Assembly: GCA_021828405.1 (NCBI GenBank)
Contig: JAKARZ010000006.1
Coordinates: forward strand, 1-64,000
From: Bacillota bacterium
GTDB taxonomy: Bacteria > Bacillota_E > Sulfobacillia > Sulfobacillales > JAIMBI01
Length of the DNA: 64,000 bases
Direction of reading: 5' to 3'
Below, piece after piece: positions 9,242 through 22,155 of this stretch. Position numbers and translations under genes: made by a program. The number at the start of each line of letters is the position of its first letter. Position 1 is the first letter of the stretch. The notes under the pieces were generated by a model. The model was not told the DNA's origin and did no database searches. It saw nothing but the letters and a program-made list of their open reading frames with translations.

Positions 9242-10441
9242 TCAGCCGACGCGGACCAGCGTGGCTTCGCCCTGCCCGCCGCCGCTACAGATGGCCGCCA
9301 GGCCGTATCCCCCGCCGCGGTGCAACAGCTCCTGAATCAAGGTCATGAGGATGCGTGCGCCCGATGCCCCGATGGGGTGACCGAGAGCCACCGCGCCGCC
9401 ATTGACGTTGACGCGCTCGGGATCCACGCCCAGCAGTTTGATGCTGGTCAGCGATACGGCGGCAAACGCTTCGTTAATTTCCAGAAGCGCCAGGTCGCCC
9501 ACAGCCAAGCCGGCCTTCTTGAGGGCCGCCTGGCCCGCGAGCGCGGGCACCGTGTGCAGGTAGCGCGGCGCCTGTGACACCTGGCCCTGGCTTATTACGG
9601 TCGCCAGAATCGGCAGGCCCCGGCGCACGGCCTCGGCGCGGCTCATCAGGACAATGGCGGTGGCGCCGTCGTTGAGACCGGGTGCATTGCCGGCCGTCAC
9701 CGTGCCGTCGGGGACGAACACCGGCTTCAATTGGGCAAGCTTCTCGCGCGACGTGTCCCGCCGCGGACCCTCGTCCTGCTCCACGACGCGCGATCCCTTT
9801 TTCTCCGGCACCGTGAACGGGGCAATCTCTTCCGCGAAGCGGCCGCTGTCGATAGCCGCCAAGCTCCGCACGTGGCTCCGGTACGCCCAGTCGTCCTGCG
9901 CCTCGCGGCCGATGCCGTACTCCGCGGCGACCTGGCTGCCGTACACCCCCATGTGGCAACTGCCAAAGCTGCACCACAAGCCGTCGTGCACGACCGCATC
10001 CACCAGTGGGGCATCCCCCATCCGCAGTCCCCATCGCGCACCCGTCACCAGGTAGGGCGCCTGGGACATGCTTTCCATCCCGCCCGCCACCACCACCGCG
10101 GATTCGCCCAGCCGAATCGCCATATCCGCCAGGTTGACGGCGCGGAGGCTCGATGCACAAACTTTGTTGATCGTGTCCGAGGGCACCGTGTCGGGCAGGC
10201 CGGCGGCCATCGTGGCCTGCCGGGACGGAATCTGCCCGGCGCCCGCCTGCACCACTTGGCCCATGTACACGTAGTCCACGTCGCCGGGCGCGACCCGCGA
10301 CCGATCCAAGGCGTGCCGAATCGCATGCGCCCCCAGCTCGGTGGCCGGGATCGTTTTGAGCCCTCCACCAAACGTGCCAAACGGGGTGCGGCTGTACCCC
10401 ACCACCACGGTGTCGGCACCCGCCCCTTCTGCCTCTGCCAT
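9242..10441 (-). CDS. Acetyl-CoA C-acetyltransferase (thiolase II)
   Basis: 399 residues, full length for thiolases. The acyl-accepting cysteine is C95 in INKVCASSL. The C-terminal signatures NVNGGAVALGHPIGASGAR (catalytic His) and CSGGGQGEA (second Cys) are intact. It condenses two acetyl-CoA to acetoacetyl-CoA or runs the reverse cleavage in fatty-acid or hydroxybutyrate metabolism. It lies 14 bases downstream of murA on the same strand, so it may be read from the same transcript although unrelated in function. Confidence 0.93.
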   Translation of the reverse strand: MAEAEGAGADTVVVGYSRTPFGTFGGGLKTIPATELGAHAIRHALDRSRVAPGDVDYVYMGQVVQAGAGQIPSRQATMAAGLPDTVPSDTINKVCASSLRAVNLADMAIRLGESAVVVAGGMESMSQAPYLVTGARWGLRMGDAPLVDAVVHDGLWCSFGSCHMGVYGSQVAAEYGIGREAQDDWAYRSHVRSLAAIDSGRFAEEIAPFTVPEKKGSRVVEQDEGPRRDTSREKLAQLKPVFVPDGTVTAGNAPGLNDGATAIVLMSRAEAVRRGLPILATVISQGQVSQAPRYLHTVPALAGQAALKKAGLAVGDLALLEINEAFAAVSLTSIKLLGVDPERVNVNGGAVALGHPIGASGARILMTLIQELLHRGGGYGLAAICSGGGQGEATLVRVG

Positions 10442-10455
10442 GAGCTCCCCCCCGC

Positions 10456-11730
10456 TTACGTGAATATGGGCAGCCGCTCGCCGCCTCGCACATGGGCACC
10501 CAGCCCGCGGAGCTTGTCACCGAGCCCCACGTATCCCCGCTCCACATGCTCCAGCCCGTCAAGTTCTGTCGTTCCCTCGGCAGCCAGGCCGGCCAGCACC
10601 AGCGCCATGCCGCCTCGCAGGTCCTGAGCTTCCACCGGCGCGCCGGTGAGGGCATCGGTGCCTCGCACAATCGCGGTGTCGCGGTCGACTTTCACGCTGG
10701 CGCCCATCCGGGCCAGGTCGTGCGTGTACGCAAAGCGATTGTCGAACACCGTCTCCTGCACCACCGACACCCCGTCGGCGACCGCCATCAGGGCAACCAT
10801 GGGAGGGTGCAAGTCTGTCGGAAAGCCGGGATGCGGCATCGTCTCGATGTCCACCGCCATCGGACGGCGGGGCGCCCTGAGCGTCACACTCTCATCCGTC
10901 TCCGTGATTTCGGCGCCGGTCTGCTCCAGCTTCAGCAATACGGTGCGGAAGTGCTCGGGAATGACGCGCGTCACTTCCACCTCGCCGCGCGTGATGGCAC
11001 CTCCGATGAGATAGGTACAGGCTTCAATCCGGTCCGGAATGATTTCGTGGCGCACCCCATGTAGCGCGGGCACCCCTTCGATGCGCACAAAGTTGGTGCC
11101 CGCGCCCCGCACCCTGCCCCCCATGGCGTTCAAAAAATTTGCCAGGTCCACGATTTCGGGCTCCATCGCCGCGTTCTCCAAAATCGTGGTGCCGTCCGCC
11201 AGCGAGCCCGCGATCATGAGGTTGACCGTGGTGCCCACCGACGCTCGCTCCACGTAGATGCGGGCTCCCGTGAGTCGCCGGGCACGCGCGCGAATGGAGC
11301 CGTGCTCCAGCGCCACCTCGGCGCCCAGGGCCTGAAAGCCTCGAATGTGAAAGTCCACCGGGCGCGACCCGATCTGGCAACCGCCGGGAAAGGCCACATC
11401 CGCCTCCCCCACGCGAGCCAGCAGCGCCCCGACGATGTACGTCGACCCGCGAAGCTTGCGCGCCAACTCATAGGGGGCGTGGCAACTGCTGAGCACGCCG
11501 GCAAAAATCTCAAGCGTGGTGTCATCCAGCCATCGAACGTCGGCCCCAAGCGCCGAGATGATTTCGCACAAGTCCTGCAGGTCGCTGCCGGCGTTCACGT
11601 TCTCCAACACGACGCGGTCATCACTGGCCAGCAAGGCAGCCGTCATAATTGCGAGCCCACTGTTTTTGGAACCACTGGCGGGCACCGTGCCCGACAGCGG
11701 CACGCGTCCATCAATGAATAATTTTCCCAC
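10456..11730 (-). CDS. murA: UDP-N-acetylglucosamine 1-carboxyvinyltransferase
   Basis: 424 residues. MurA transfers enolpyruvate from PEP to UDP-GlcNAc, the committed step of peptidoglycan synthesis, in the cytoplasm. SGSKNSGLAIM near the N-terminus, the active-site loop PGGCQIGSRPVDFH with C118, and PHPGFPTDLHPP with the catalytic Asp are all present. Retention of the loop cysteine, the target of fosfomycin, predicts a normal fosfomycin-type active site. It is downstream of guaB on the same strand. Confidence 0.96.
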   Translation of the reverse strand: MGKLFIDGRVPLSGTVPASGSKNSGLAIMTAALLASDDRVVLENVNAGSDLQDLCEIISALGADVRWLDDTTLEIFAGVLSSCHAPYELARKLRGSTYIVGALLARVGEADVAFPGGCQIGSRPVDFHIRGFQALGAEVALEHGSIRARARRLTGARIYVERASVGTTVNLMIAGSLADGTTILENAAMEPEIVDLANFLNAMGGRVRGAGTNFVRIEGVPALHGVRHEIIPDRIEACTYLIGGAITRGEVEVTRVIPEHFRTVLLKLEQTGAEITETDESVTLRAPRRPMAVDIETMPHPGFPTDLHPPMVALMAVADGVSVVQETVFDNRFAYTHDLARMGASVKVDRDTAIVRGTDALTGAPVEAQDLRGGMALVLAGLAAEGTTELDGLEHVERGYVGLGDKLRGLGAHVRGGERLPIFT

Positions 11731-11810
11731 GTCGGCCCCTCTTCCACTCGTAGGTCCGCACCATCTCCGCCTAATTCGCCAAGCCGACTGCTGTCCCCTG
11801 ACCGAACCGG

Positions 11811-13364
<1,554 letters not shown>

Positions 13365-13448
13365 CTACAATATCATACCGATCGGGCTCGGCCACGCTCC
13401 GGGAAGCGACAAATTGCAGCACGCGACCCACGATGTGGCGAACAATTT

Positions 13449-14981
13449 TCAGCAACCCTTGCCCGCCTCCGGCGGGCCGGGGTCGTCGCTGGCCCACGCC
13501 GCCGCCAGCCGACCGGCCACCTGCCAGACATCGCCGGCCCCGAGCGTCGCCACCACGTCGCCCGGCCGGGCACCATCCAAAGCCCAGGCCACTGCCGCGT
13601 CGAGCGTGTCCACGTAGCTGATGTGGCGGTGTGGGTGGGCGGCGGCGGCCGCCTGCGCCAGCCGCTCGCCCGTGAATTCGGGGCGCGGCGCTTCACCCGG
13701 CGGCGCATAGACCGGCAGAATCGCGGCCAAGTCCGCCAGACCCAGCACCTCGATCATCTCCGACCACAGGAGCGCGGCACGCGCATAGCGGTGTGGCTGC
13801 AGGATGGCCAGCACGCGGCCAGGCACCGAGTGGCGGGCGGTCGTCAGAACCGCCGCGACCTCGGTGGGATGCACCGCGTAGTCGTCCACTAGCAAGATGC
13901 CGCGGGCCCGCGAGCGGACGTCAAAGCGGCGCCGCACGCCGGCGAAGTGGCCCAGCGCGTCTGCGGCGGTGGCCGACGCGATGCCGTAGTGTCGCGCCAG
14001 CGCGAACGCCGCCAGGGCGTCCAGCACGTTGTGGCGGCCTGGCACCCTGAGCGCGACGATGGCCAGGCGCTGCCCCCCGGCGGTGACGCTGAAGCGTGAT
14101 CCCATCGGCTCCAGGTCCACGTCGTCGGCGGCGAAGTCCAACCGTCGGCCGGGCTGGGCCCAGCCAAACGAAAGCTTCCGCGCCGGGACGGTCCGCACCA
14201 GGCGGGCCAGCACGGGGTCGTCCGCCCCCCACACCACCACGCCCGGGCCGTCGGCAGCCACGCGGCTCGCAAAGTCGCGAATCGAGGCTTGGACGTTCTC
14301 AAACGACCCCGCGTAGTGCTCCAAGTGCTCCGGCTCCAGATTCGTCAGCACCAGAGACTCCGGCCGGTAGTGCCGAAAGGACCCGTCGCTCTCGTCCGCT
14401 TCCGCCACGAGAAACGCCCCGTCCCCCAGCTCCACGTTACCCCCCGACAGGGTAGGCACATCCCCTCCCACCAGCACCGTCGGGCTCTCATGGGCCGCCT
14501 TCCAAATGGCGGCCACCATGGCGGTGGTCGTAGTCTTGCCGTGTGTGCCCGTCACCAGCAGCGCTCGCCGCCCCGCCATGAGCCAGGCCAGCATCTCGGC
14601 GCGGTGCCAGAGCCGCAGCCCGCGCGCCGCCGCCACCCGGCGCTCCGGGTTGTCCGCGGGCACATCGGTGCTGTACACCACGGTGTCGGCCGCACCCACG
14701 TTGTCCACGCGGTGCCCGATCTGGACCGCAATGCCGCTCGCCGCGAGTCGCTCCGAGCGCGCGGAGCGCCGCGCGTCCGACCCCGTCACCACCAATCCCC
14801 GCGCCTGCGCCGCCACCGCCAGCGCGCTCATGGACACCCCGCCGACGCCGATAAAATGCACGCGCCTCAGCGGCCCACCGGCCGTTGGCGGCAGGCTTCC
14901 GTCCCGCCCCCCGCTGCTATCGTTGACCGCTTCGCCTTCCACGCCTTCCACGTTGTCACTCGCTTCCGCCGGAACTCCCAT
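13449..14981 (-). CDS. murC: UDP-N-acetylmuramate--L-alanine ligase
   Basis: About 510 residues. MurC adds L-alanine to UDP-MurNAc using ATP. The N-terminal HFIGVGGVSMSALA (UDP-binding), the ATP loop VTGTHGKTTTTAMVA, EADESDGSF, and DDYAVHPTEVAA are classical MurC motifs. The start is uncertain: the ATG at 14981 lies 4 bases after the carbonic-anhydrase-like stop and adds about 35 low-similarity residues. The gene follows gamma-carbonic anhydrase closely and precedes guaB. Confidence 0.95.
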   Translation of the reverse strand: MGVPAEASDNVEGVEGEAVNDSSGGRDGSLPPTAGGPLRRVHFIGVGGVSMSALAVAAQARGLVVTGSDARRSARSERLAASGIAVQIGHRVDNVGAADTVVYSTDVPADNPERRVAAARGLRLWHRAEMLAWLMAGRRALLVTGTHGKTTTTAMVAAIWKAAHESPTVLVGGDVPTLSGGNVELGDGAFLVAEADESDGSFRHYRPESLVLTNLEPEHLEHYAGSFENVQASIRDFASRVAADGPGVVVWGADDPVLARLVRTVPARKLSFGWAQPGRRLDFAADDVDLEPMGSRFSVTAGGQRLAIVALRVPGRHNVLDALAAFALARHYGIASATAADALGHFAGVRRRFDVRSRARGILLVDDYAVHPTEVAAVLTTARHSVPGRVLAILQPHRYARAALLWSEMIEVLGLADLAAILPVYAPPGEAPRPEFTGERLAQAAAAAHPHRHISYVDTLDAAVAWALDGARPGDVVATLGAGDVWQVAGRLAAAWASDDPGPPEAGKGC

Positions 14982-14985
14982 CCGC

Positions 14986-15495
14986 CTACAAACGCCAGCC
15001 GCTCTCTTTCCACAGCGACACATAGTGCGGCGCCCAGTCACGCAAGCGCTGCAGCTCCTCCTCCCTCAGGGTGCGCACCACCCGGCCGGGAGACCCCATC
15101 ACCATGCTGAAGGGCGGAATCACGCGCCCCTCGGGAATGAGCGTGCCGGCCGCTACCAAACTTTCGCGCCCGACGCGCGCCCCGTTCAACACGATCGCCC
15201 CCATGCCGACGAGGCAACCATCTTCGAGCACGGCCCCATGCAAAATCGCCCCGTGCCCTACGGTGACATTCTCCCCCACTTCGGCAGGAATGCCCACGTC
15301 CGTATGCACCAGCACCCCATCCTGCACGTTCGACCCGGCGCCCACCCGCACCGGCGCCTCATCGGCGCGCAGGACCGCATTGAACCAAATCGACACGTCT
15401 CGGGCCAACACGACGTCTCCAATGACAAACGCGCCGGGTGCCAGGAAGCAGGGGCCCTCCAGCACCGGCTCCCGCCCGCGATAGGGCAACAACAT
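14986..15495 (-). CDS. Gamma-carbonic-anhydrase-family protein (left-handed beta helix)
   Basis: 169 residues of hexapeptide repeats. The zinc-type histidines are present (VLVHTDVG and VTVGHGAILHG), as in the gamma-CA/YrdA/PaaY family. Many members are active carbonic anhydrases; others have no known activity. The ATG at 15495 has AAGGAGG 9 bases upstream. It lies just downstream of tsaD on the same strand. Confidence 0.85.
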   Translation of the reverse strand: MLLPYRGREPVLEGPCFLAPGAFVIGDVVLARDVSIWFNAVLRADEAPVRVGAGSNVQDGVLVHTDVGIPAEVGENVTVGHGAILHGAVLEDGCLVGMGAIVLNGARVGRESLVAAGTLIPEGRVIPPFSMVMGSPGRVVRTLREEELQRLRDWAPHYVSLWKESGWRL

Positions 15496-15560
15496 GCTAT
15501 GCAACCTCCTTGAGTCGGTTCGGTCGGTCCCGTCGGTTCGATGAACGGCCGTCCGGCCAC

Positions 15561-16628
15561 TCACCCGTCCGAGCCCGCCGGCCCGGGCGCCAACTCCCAG
15601 GGCACGCGGGCCGACGCCTCCAGGCCGATCCGCGCCCCGGGTCCGTGAGCCGCCGCCGCCGCGGCCACCATCACCCCATTATCCGTGCACAGGGCCACCG
15701 GGGGCACGCGGAGCGCCACGCCGCGCTCGGCGGCCCAGGCGTCCAGGCGGGCACGCAGGGCGCGGTTGGCCAGGACGCCGCCCGCCGCATACACGTGGTG
15801 GACCGGCGTGGCTTGCCAGGCTCGAGTCAGCCGATCGAGGATCTGGTCGGCGACGGCTTCCTGCAGTGCGGCCGCCCAGCGGGCACGATCGGCCTCCGCC
15901 AGCGCCGGCTCGGGGGCCACCGCGCGCTGCAGGGCCGACTTCAGCCCGGAAAAACTGAAATCCAGGGTGCCATCGCCCATGCGCGCCACCGGCAGGTGAG
16001 GCCACGGAGCCGCCGCCGCCGCCGCCATCCGCTCCACGGCGGGGCCGCCCGGATAGCCAAGGCCCAACACGCGCGCACCCTTGTCAAACGCTTCGCCGGC
16101 GGCATCGTCCCGCGTCTCGGCGAGGCGACGCATGCGTCCCGGGCCGTCCCACCAGAACAAGCCGGTGTGGCCGCCGGACACCAACAGCGCCAGGCTGGGA
16201 AACTTAAGGGGGCCCGCCACGGCATTCGCGTGGAGGTGGGCCTCGAGGTGGTTCACGGCCCAGAGTGGCTTTCCCCACGCAAGCGCCAGCGCCTTGGCGG
16301 CGGTCAGACCCATCAGCAGGGACCCTAGGAGGCCCGGTCCCTGCGTCACCGCGATGGCGGTGAGATCGCGGGGTGCCGCGCCCGCCTCGTCCAGCGCGGC
16401 CGCCACCACCAGCGGCAGGGCCCGCACATGTTGCCGCGCGGCCAACTCCGGCACCACCCCGCCATAGCGACTCTGCAGCGCCGCCGATGACGCCACCTGG
16501 GACCCGCGCACAACCTGACCGTCGGCCACCACCGCCGCCGCCGTCTCGTCGCACGACGTCTCGATGCCCAGGATCAGCGTGCCCGCCGCCATTCTCCCGG
16601 CCGCCGACACGAAATGGGGCTGTGACAC
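15561..16628 (-). CDS. tsaD: tRNA N6-adenosine threonylcarbamoyltransferase
   Basis: 355 residues. TsaD transfers the threonylcarbamoyl group to A37 of ANN-decoding tRNAs. LGIETSCDETAAAVV opens the ASKHA fold, VNHLEAHLHA gives the metal-binding His pair, and VSGGHTGL, AGEAFDKGARVLGLGYPGG and the late AGGVLANRALR are conserved. The GTG at 16628 has GGAGG 7 bases upstream and is preferred over an internal ATG that lacks spacing. Its partners tsaB and tsaE are about 1.5 kb away on the same strand. Confidence 0.95.
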   Translation of the reverse strand: MSQPHFVSAAGRMAAGTLILGIETSCDETAAAVVADGQVVRGSQVASSAALQSRYGGVVPELAARQHVRALPLVVAAALDEAGAAPRDLTAIAVTQGPGLLGSLLMGLTAAKALALAWGKPLWAVNHLEAHLHANAVAGPLKFPSLALLVSGGHTGLFWWDGPGRMRRLAETRDDAAGEAFDKGARVLGLGYPGGPAVERMAAAAAAPWPHLPVARMGDGTLDFSFSGLKSALQRAVAPEPALAEADRARWAAALQEAVADQILDRLTRAWQATPVHHVYAAGGVLANRALRARLDAWAAERGVALRVPPVALCTDNGVMVAAAAAAHGPGARIGLEASARVPWELAPGPAGSDG

Positions 16629-16673
16629 ATACTTTCCTCCCCACCCCCGAAAACTACCTGGGGGGATGATGGC

Positions 16674-17162
16674 GTGGCCCGAGTCACCGGACGGATGGCG
16701 GCTATCCTACTCGCACTGGTGCTAGTGTTGGCGGCCCCGGGCCTGTTGACCCTCACCGCCCTCGGCTACCGCTACCTGCCCCTCGCACACCTAGCCGCGT
16801 TCGTCGTGGCCACCCTCCTGCTGGCGGCGCTGGGCCACGTGTGGCGCCGGCAGCGGCCCCGCGGAGCGGCCCACGCCGGCCTTTGGGCCGGAGCCACCGC
16901 CGGCGCACTGGGCGCGGTCGGGACCCAGACGCTGATGCGCACACCCCGCGCCACGGCGGCGTTCGTCGCCAACTTGTCACCGCGTGGCATCCCGCCGGCG
17001 GCGGCCACCACCCTCTTGCACCTGAACGTGGCGGCCGCGGTGATTCTCACGGCGGGGGCCGGCGCCGCCGTGTACGGCGCGGCAGGGTTCTTGGCCGCCT
17101 GGTGGGGCGGCCGCGCGATCCCCCCCGCTCATTCGGGCGGCGGCGCGGCGGGCGCATCCTGA
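16674..17162 (+). CDS. Putative membrane protein, unknown function
   Basis: 162 residues on the opposite strand to its neighbours, Ala/Leu-rich, with perhaps four membrane helices. A GTG at 16674 with a GGGGGG-rich ribosome site is the likely start. Its 3' end overlaps the 3' end of rimI by 34 bases. No family recognised. High G+C creates long spurious frames here, so it is not certain that this is a gene. Confidence 0.5.
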   Translation: MARVTGRMAAILLALVLVLAAPGLLTLTALGYRYLPLAHLAAFVVATLLLAALGHVWRRQRPRGAAHAGLWAGATAGALGAVGTQTLMRTPRATAAFVANLSPRGIPPAAATTLLHLNVAAAVILTAGAGAAVYGAAGFLAAWWGGRAIPPAHSGGGAAGAS

Positions 17163-17647
17163 GTGGCGGTCAAGAGCGGGTCGCGCCACATGATGAGCGC
17201 ATCTTCGACGGGGTTTGAGTAGTAGGCCCGGCGCACGCCCAGCTGCACAAAGCCCAGTTTGGCATAAAGCTTCTGCGCCACCCTGTTCGACCGCGCCACT
17301 TCCAGCGTCATGCGCCGCGCCTGCCGCTCCGCCGCCCGCGCGATGAGCCCGTCCATCATGGCCTCGCCAAATCCGTGCCCGCGAAATTCCGGCAACACGG
17401 CGACGTTGGTTACATGCGCCTCGTCTAAGATGAGCCACATGCCGCCATAGGCCACAACCCGTCCGCAGAATTCCAGCACCAGATAAACCGCAAAGGTGTT
17501 GTCCACCAGCTCCGACAGGAACGACTGCCGGGACCAGGGGGTGGGAAACGAGTTTCGCTCGATGACCAGCACGGCATCCAGGTCTGCGAGGTACATGTCC
17601 CGGATGACGATGGCAGGAGACGGGTCCCCCTGATCAGAGACGGCCAT
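17129..17647 (-). CDS. rimI: Ribosomal-protein-alanine N-acetyltransferase (GNAT)
   Basis: 172 residues with the GNAT fold: IVIRDMYLADLDAVLVIERNSF at the start, the acetyl-CoA loop VLPEFRGHGFGEAMM, and the RimI-type LEVARSNRVAQKLYAKLGF and RRAYYSNPVEDALIM ending. RimI acetylates the N-terminal alanine of ribosomal protein S18. Its place beside tsaB and tsaE is the usual bacterial arrangement. The ATG at 17647 has AAAGGAG 8 bases upstream and overlaps the end of tsaB by 14 bases. Confidence 0.92.
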   Translation of the reverse strand: MAVSDQGDPSPAIVIRDMYLADLDAVLVIERNSFPTPWSRQSFLSELVDNTFAVYLVLEFCGRVVAYGGMWLILDEAHVTNVAVLPEFRGHGFGEAMMDGLIARAAERQARRMTLEVARSNRVAQKLYAKLGFVQLGVRRAYYSNPVEDALIMWRDPLLTATQDAPAAPPPE

Positions 17648-18308
17648 GCCCCAGACTCCTTTCTGCCGCACGCGTCGCCGGCCTCAAATATTGCGGTTCG
17701 AGTCCCAGCGGGTCAACCGGCGGGGCGGTCCGGCCCAATTGCGCCAGGCCGGCGGCGCGGAACACCGCCGCCGCCGGGATCGGTGTGGCCCGAAGCCGCG
17801 CCATCAGGGGGGGCTGGTCGCCCAGGGGCCCGGTGACCAGCACCGGGCCGTCGCCCTCCCACCCGGGGGGCACGTCCCCGAGCGCCCAGGCGCGGTCCGC
17901 GACCAGGGCCTCGACGCCGTCGCCCCGGCAACGATAAACCCCAACATACAGTTCGCCGCGCAGGAGCTCGGCCGAGGCCACCACCACAGCCCCCGGCCAT
18001 CCGGCGGCGGCCGCGTCGGCGGCCAAGCTGGACACACCCACCAGGGGCACGGACCATGCCCAGGCCAAGGTTTTCGCCGCCACCACGCCCAGGCGGGTCC
18101 CGGTGAAGGAGCCGGGTCCCGTGCCCACCACCAGCCGCTCCGGCACCCCGTATGCATCCACCCACGCGGCGATCGTGGGCAAGAGGCCCACATCCGCCGC
18201 CTTCGGCGCCGTGCTCACCTGCCGCGCGAGCAGGGCCGGCCCCCGTGTCAGCCCCAGCGACAGGCCGGCGGCGGTGTCCAGCGCCAGCACCAGCGACGCG
18301 TCCCCCAT
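17634..18308 (-). CDS. tsaB: tRNA t6A biosynthesis protein TsaB
   Basis: 224 residues. TsaB forms the TsaB-TsaD-TsaE complex that installs t6A on tRNA. LALDTAAGLSLGL at the N-terminus and VVGTGPGSFTGTRLGVVAAKTLA are the defining motifs. The ATG at 18308 shares its first base with the last base of the tsaE stop codon, so translation is probably coupled. GGGAGGG lies 8 bases upstream. Confidence 0.93.
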   Translation of the reverse strand: MGDASLVLALDTAAGLSLGLTRGPALLARQVSTAPKAADVGLLPTIAAWVDAYGVPERLVVGTGPGSFTGTRLGVVAAKTLAWAWSVPLVGVSSLAADAAAAGWPGAVVVASAELLRGELYVGVYRCRGDGVEALVADRAWALGDVPPGWEGDGPVLVTGPLGDQPPLMARLRATPIPAAAVFRAAGLAQLGRTAPPVDPLGLEPQYLRPATRAAERSLGHGRL

Positions 18309-18769
18309 CACGGCGACCCTCCCCCGGCACCAACCTCCCACACCACCACGATCCGCCCCTCCGCGTCAGGGGACCGCCAGGACAACTCCACATCCAGGCG
18401 CTGTGGTGCGTAGCGCCGCCACGGCTCCCCCCACTCCACCAGCACCACCCCGTTGGGCGGCGGAAGCGGCACGTCCAGCTCCTCGGGCGGCGGCGCGGGA
18501 GATAGCCGGTACAGATCCACGTGATACGCCACGCCGCCCGACCACGCGTGTGGATGCACCAAATCGAAGGAGGGCGACTTCACGCGGCCGATCACCCCGA
18601 GTGCGCTGAGCCAGCCCTGAGCCAGCGTGGTCTTGCCCACCCCTAGCGGGCCCGACAGCAGCACCACCCGCGGCGGCGGAAACGCCACCGCCAGTGCTGC
18701 CCCGAGCGCCCGGAGTGCCGCCGCATCGTCCACCTCAGCGCACCACGCCGGTTTCGGCCTAGCCGGCAA
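18308..18769 (-). CDS. tsaE: tRNA t6A biosynthesis ATPase TsaE
   Basis: About 153 residues. TsaE is the small P-loop ATPase of the t6A machinery: LLSGPLGVGKTTLAQGW (Walker A), SPSFDLVHPH, VYHVDLYRL-like AYHVDLYRL, and VLVEWGEPW are the family signatures. The start is uncertain: a TTG at 18769 and a GTG at 18733 are both possible and neither has a strong ribosome site; the length of the family fits the longer form. It overlaps the 3' end of thiL in the TTG version. Confidence 0.9.
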   Translation of the reverse strand: MPARPKPAWCAEVDDAAALRALGAALAVAFPPPRVVLLSGPLGVGKTTLAQGWLSALGVIGRVKSPSFDLVHPHAWSGGVAYHVDLYRLSPAPPPEELDVPLPPPNGVVLVEWGEPWRRYAPQRLDVELSWRSPDAEGRIVVVWEVGAGGGSP

Positions 18770-19772
18770 AGTGGTCAAACCCCGCTTGCGAGCCAGGGTC
18801 CCAGGACACGCGCTGACCGAACTGCAGGAGCCGAACACCGGGGATCTGCTCCACGTGCCCCACCACCACGCCTTCCACGCCGACGACCGCCAGTGCCCGC
18901 TTTAGCGCCGGCCACCCCTCGGGCGGCACCGCCGCCAACAGCTCGTAATCTTCGCCGCCGGTGAGTGCCCAGCGGAGCGGCGCGTCGGCGGCCGCGCCGA
19001 GCCGGCGCGCCACTTCCGCCGCCTTGGGCCAGATCGGCAGGTGCTCCTGGTGCACCACGGCGCCAAATCCCATCGGGTCTACCAGGGCGGCCACCTCGGT
19101 CCAGAACCCGTCCGAGATGTCCGTCATGGCATGCGCATGACGGGCCAGCACGGCCCCGGCGTCCAAGCGGCCGGGCGGGCAGGCATGCTGACGCAGCGCG
19201 GCCGCCTCCAGCGGCGTTGCGCCCGGCCAGGCGGCCCCCTCCTGGAAGCAGGCGAGCCCTGCGGCGGAGCCGCCCAAGGGGCCGGTCACCACCAGCCAGT
19301 CCCCCGGCTGGGCGCCGGCACGCAGGGTGGGGTGGTCGGCCACTCCCAGGATGGCCACATCGAGCACCACGCCGGCGGGGGAGCCGACGGTGTCCCCGCC
19401 CACCACCGGCGCCTTCACCCCCCTAGCCGCCTCGGCAACCCCGTCCAGCAGGCGCTCCACCCACCCGCAGTCCAGGGCGCCGGGCAGCCCCAGCGCCGTC
19501 AGCAACGCAAACGGGCGGCCGCCCATCGCGGCCATGTCGCTGACGTTGACGGCGACCGCCTTGGCGCCAATCTGCTCCGGGGGCATCCAGTCACGGCGAA
19601 AGTGCACCCCTTCCACCAGCATGTCCTGTGACGCCAGGATCCGGCCGCCTGCGGGCACTGGCAGCACGGCCGCATCGTCGCCAATGCCGACGGCGCCGGC
19701 CGGCGGTGGCCCCATGCGGCGCCGCACCGCCTCGATCACCCATGCCTCGCCCGCATCCGCCACCGTGGCCAC
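18759..19772 (-). CDS. thiL: Thiamine-monophosphate kinase
   Basis: 337 residues. ThiL phosphorylates thiamine monophosphate to the active diphosphate. GIGDDAAVLPVPAGG, NVSDMAAMGGRP, VVGGDTVGSP, MTDISDGF and LTGGEDYELL are the family's metal and nucleotide motifs. The GTG at 19772 follows GGAGG closely. It heads the minus-strand run thiL-tsaE-tsaB-rimI, which is divergent from hppA. Confidence 0.95.
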   Translation of the reverse strand: MATVADAGEAWVIEAVRRRMGPPPAGAVGIGDDAAVLPVPAGGRILASQDMLVEGVHFRRDWMPPEQIGAKAVAVNVSDMAAMGGRPFALLTALGLPGALDCGWVERLLDGVAEAARGVKAPVVGGDTVGSPAGVVLDVAILGVADHPTLRAGAQPGDWLVVTGPLGGSAAGLACFQEGAAWPGATPLEAAALRQHACPPGRLDAGAVLARHAHAMTDISDGFWTEVAALVDPMGFGAVVHQEHLPIWPKAAEVARRLGAAADAPLRWALTGGEDYELLAAVPPEGWPALKRALAVVGVEGVVVGHVEQIPGVRLLQFGQRVSWDPGSQAGFDHFAG

Positions 19773-19909
19773 GCCCCACCTCCGCGCCCCTGGCCTCCTG
19801 CGCCTCCAGTATAGCCTTTATAGCCTTCGCGCCCGTCAGCTGACTCGTCCGCGTCCGCACCGCCCGCTCCGCTGGCGCCTGTCCTCGTCCTTTCCATTGT
19901 GTGCGCTTG

Positions 19910-19938
19910 TTGACGCTTCCCGGACCCTTCCTCATAAT
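19910..19938 (+). promoter_or_regulatory. sigma-A promoter of hppA
   Basis: -35 TTGACG (19910-19915), 17-base spacer, -10 CATAAT (19933-19938). It ends 40 bases before the hppA start and matches the sigma-A consensus closely. Confidence 0.85.
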
Positions 19939-19978
19939 TGGACGCGGCATCCGATGAGAGGAGGACATCTCCTAAGTT

Positions 19979-22006
<2,028 letters not shown>

Positions 22007-22023
22007 GGATCCGGCAGCGTGAG

Positions 22024-22056
22024 AACGGCGGACCGATTCGATCGGCCCGCCGTTTT
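22024..22056 (+). terminator. Rho-independent terminator after hppA
   Basis: Inverted repeat AACGGCGG (22024-22031) ... CCGCCGTT (22047-22054), with further pairing of ACCGAT and ATCGGC inside, followed by TTTT (22053-22056). It begins 18 bases after the hppA stop. Confidence 0.85.
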
Positions 22057-22155
22057 CGCGCATCCTGGGGTTTCATGCAGTACAATTCAAGGACGGAGAA
22101 CCGACAACGACACGACAATGCGGCGTAGCTAGTGACCCGGGAGGTGGACAGCCCG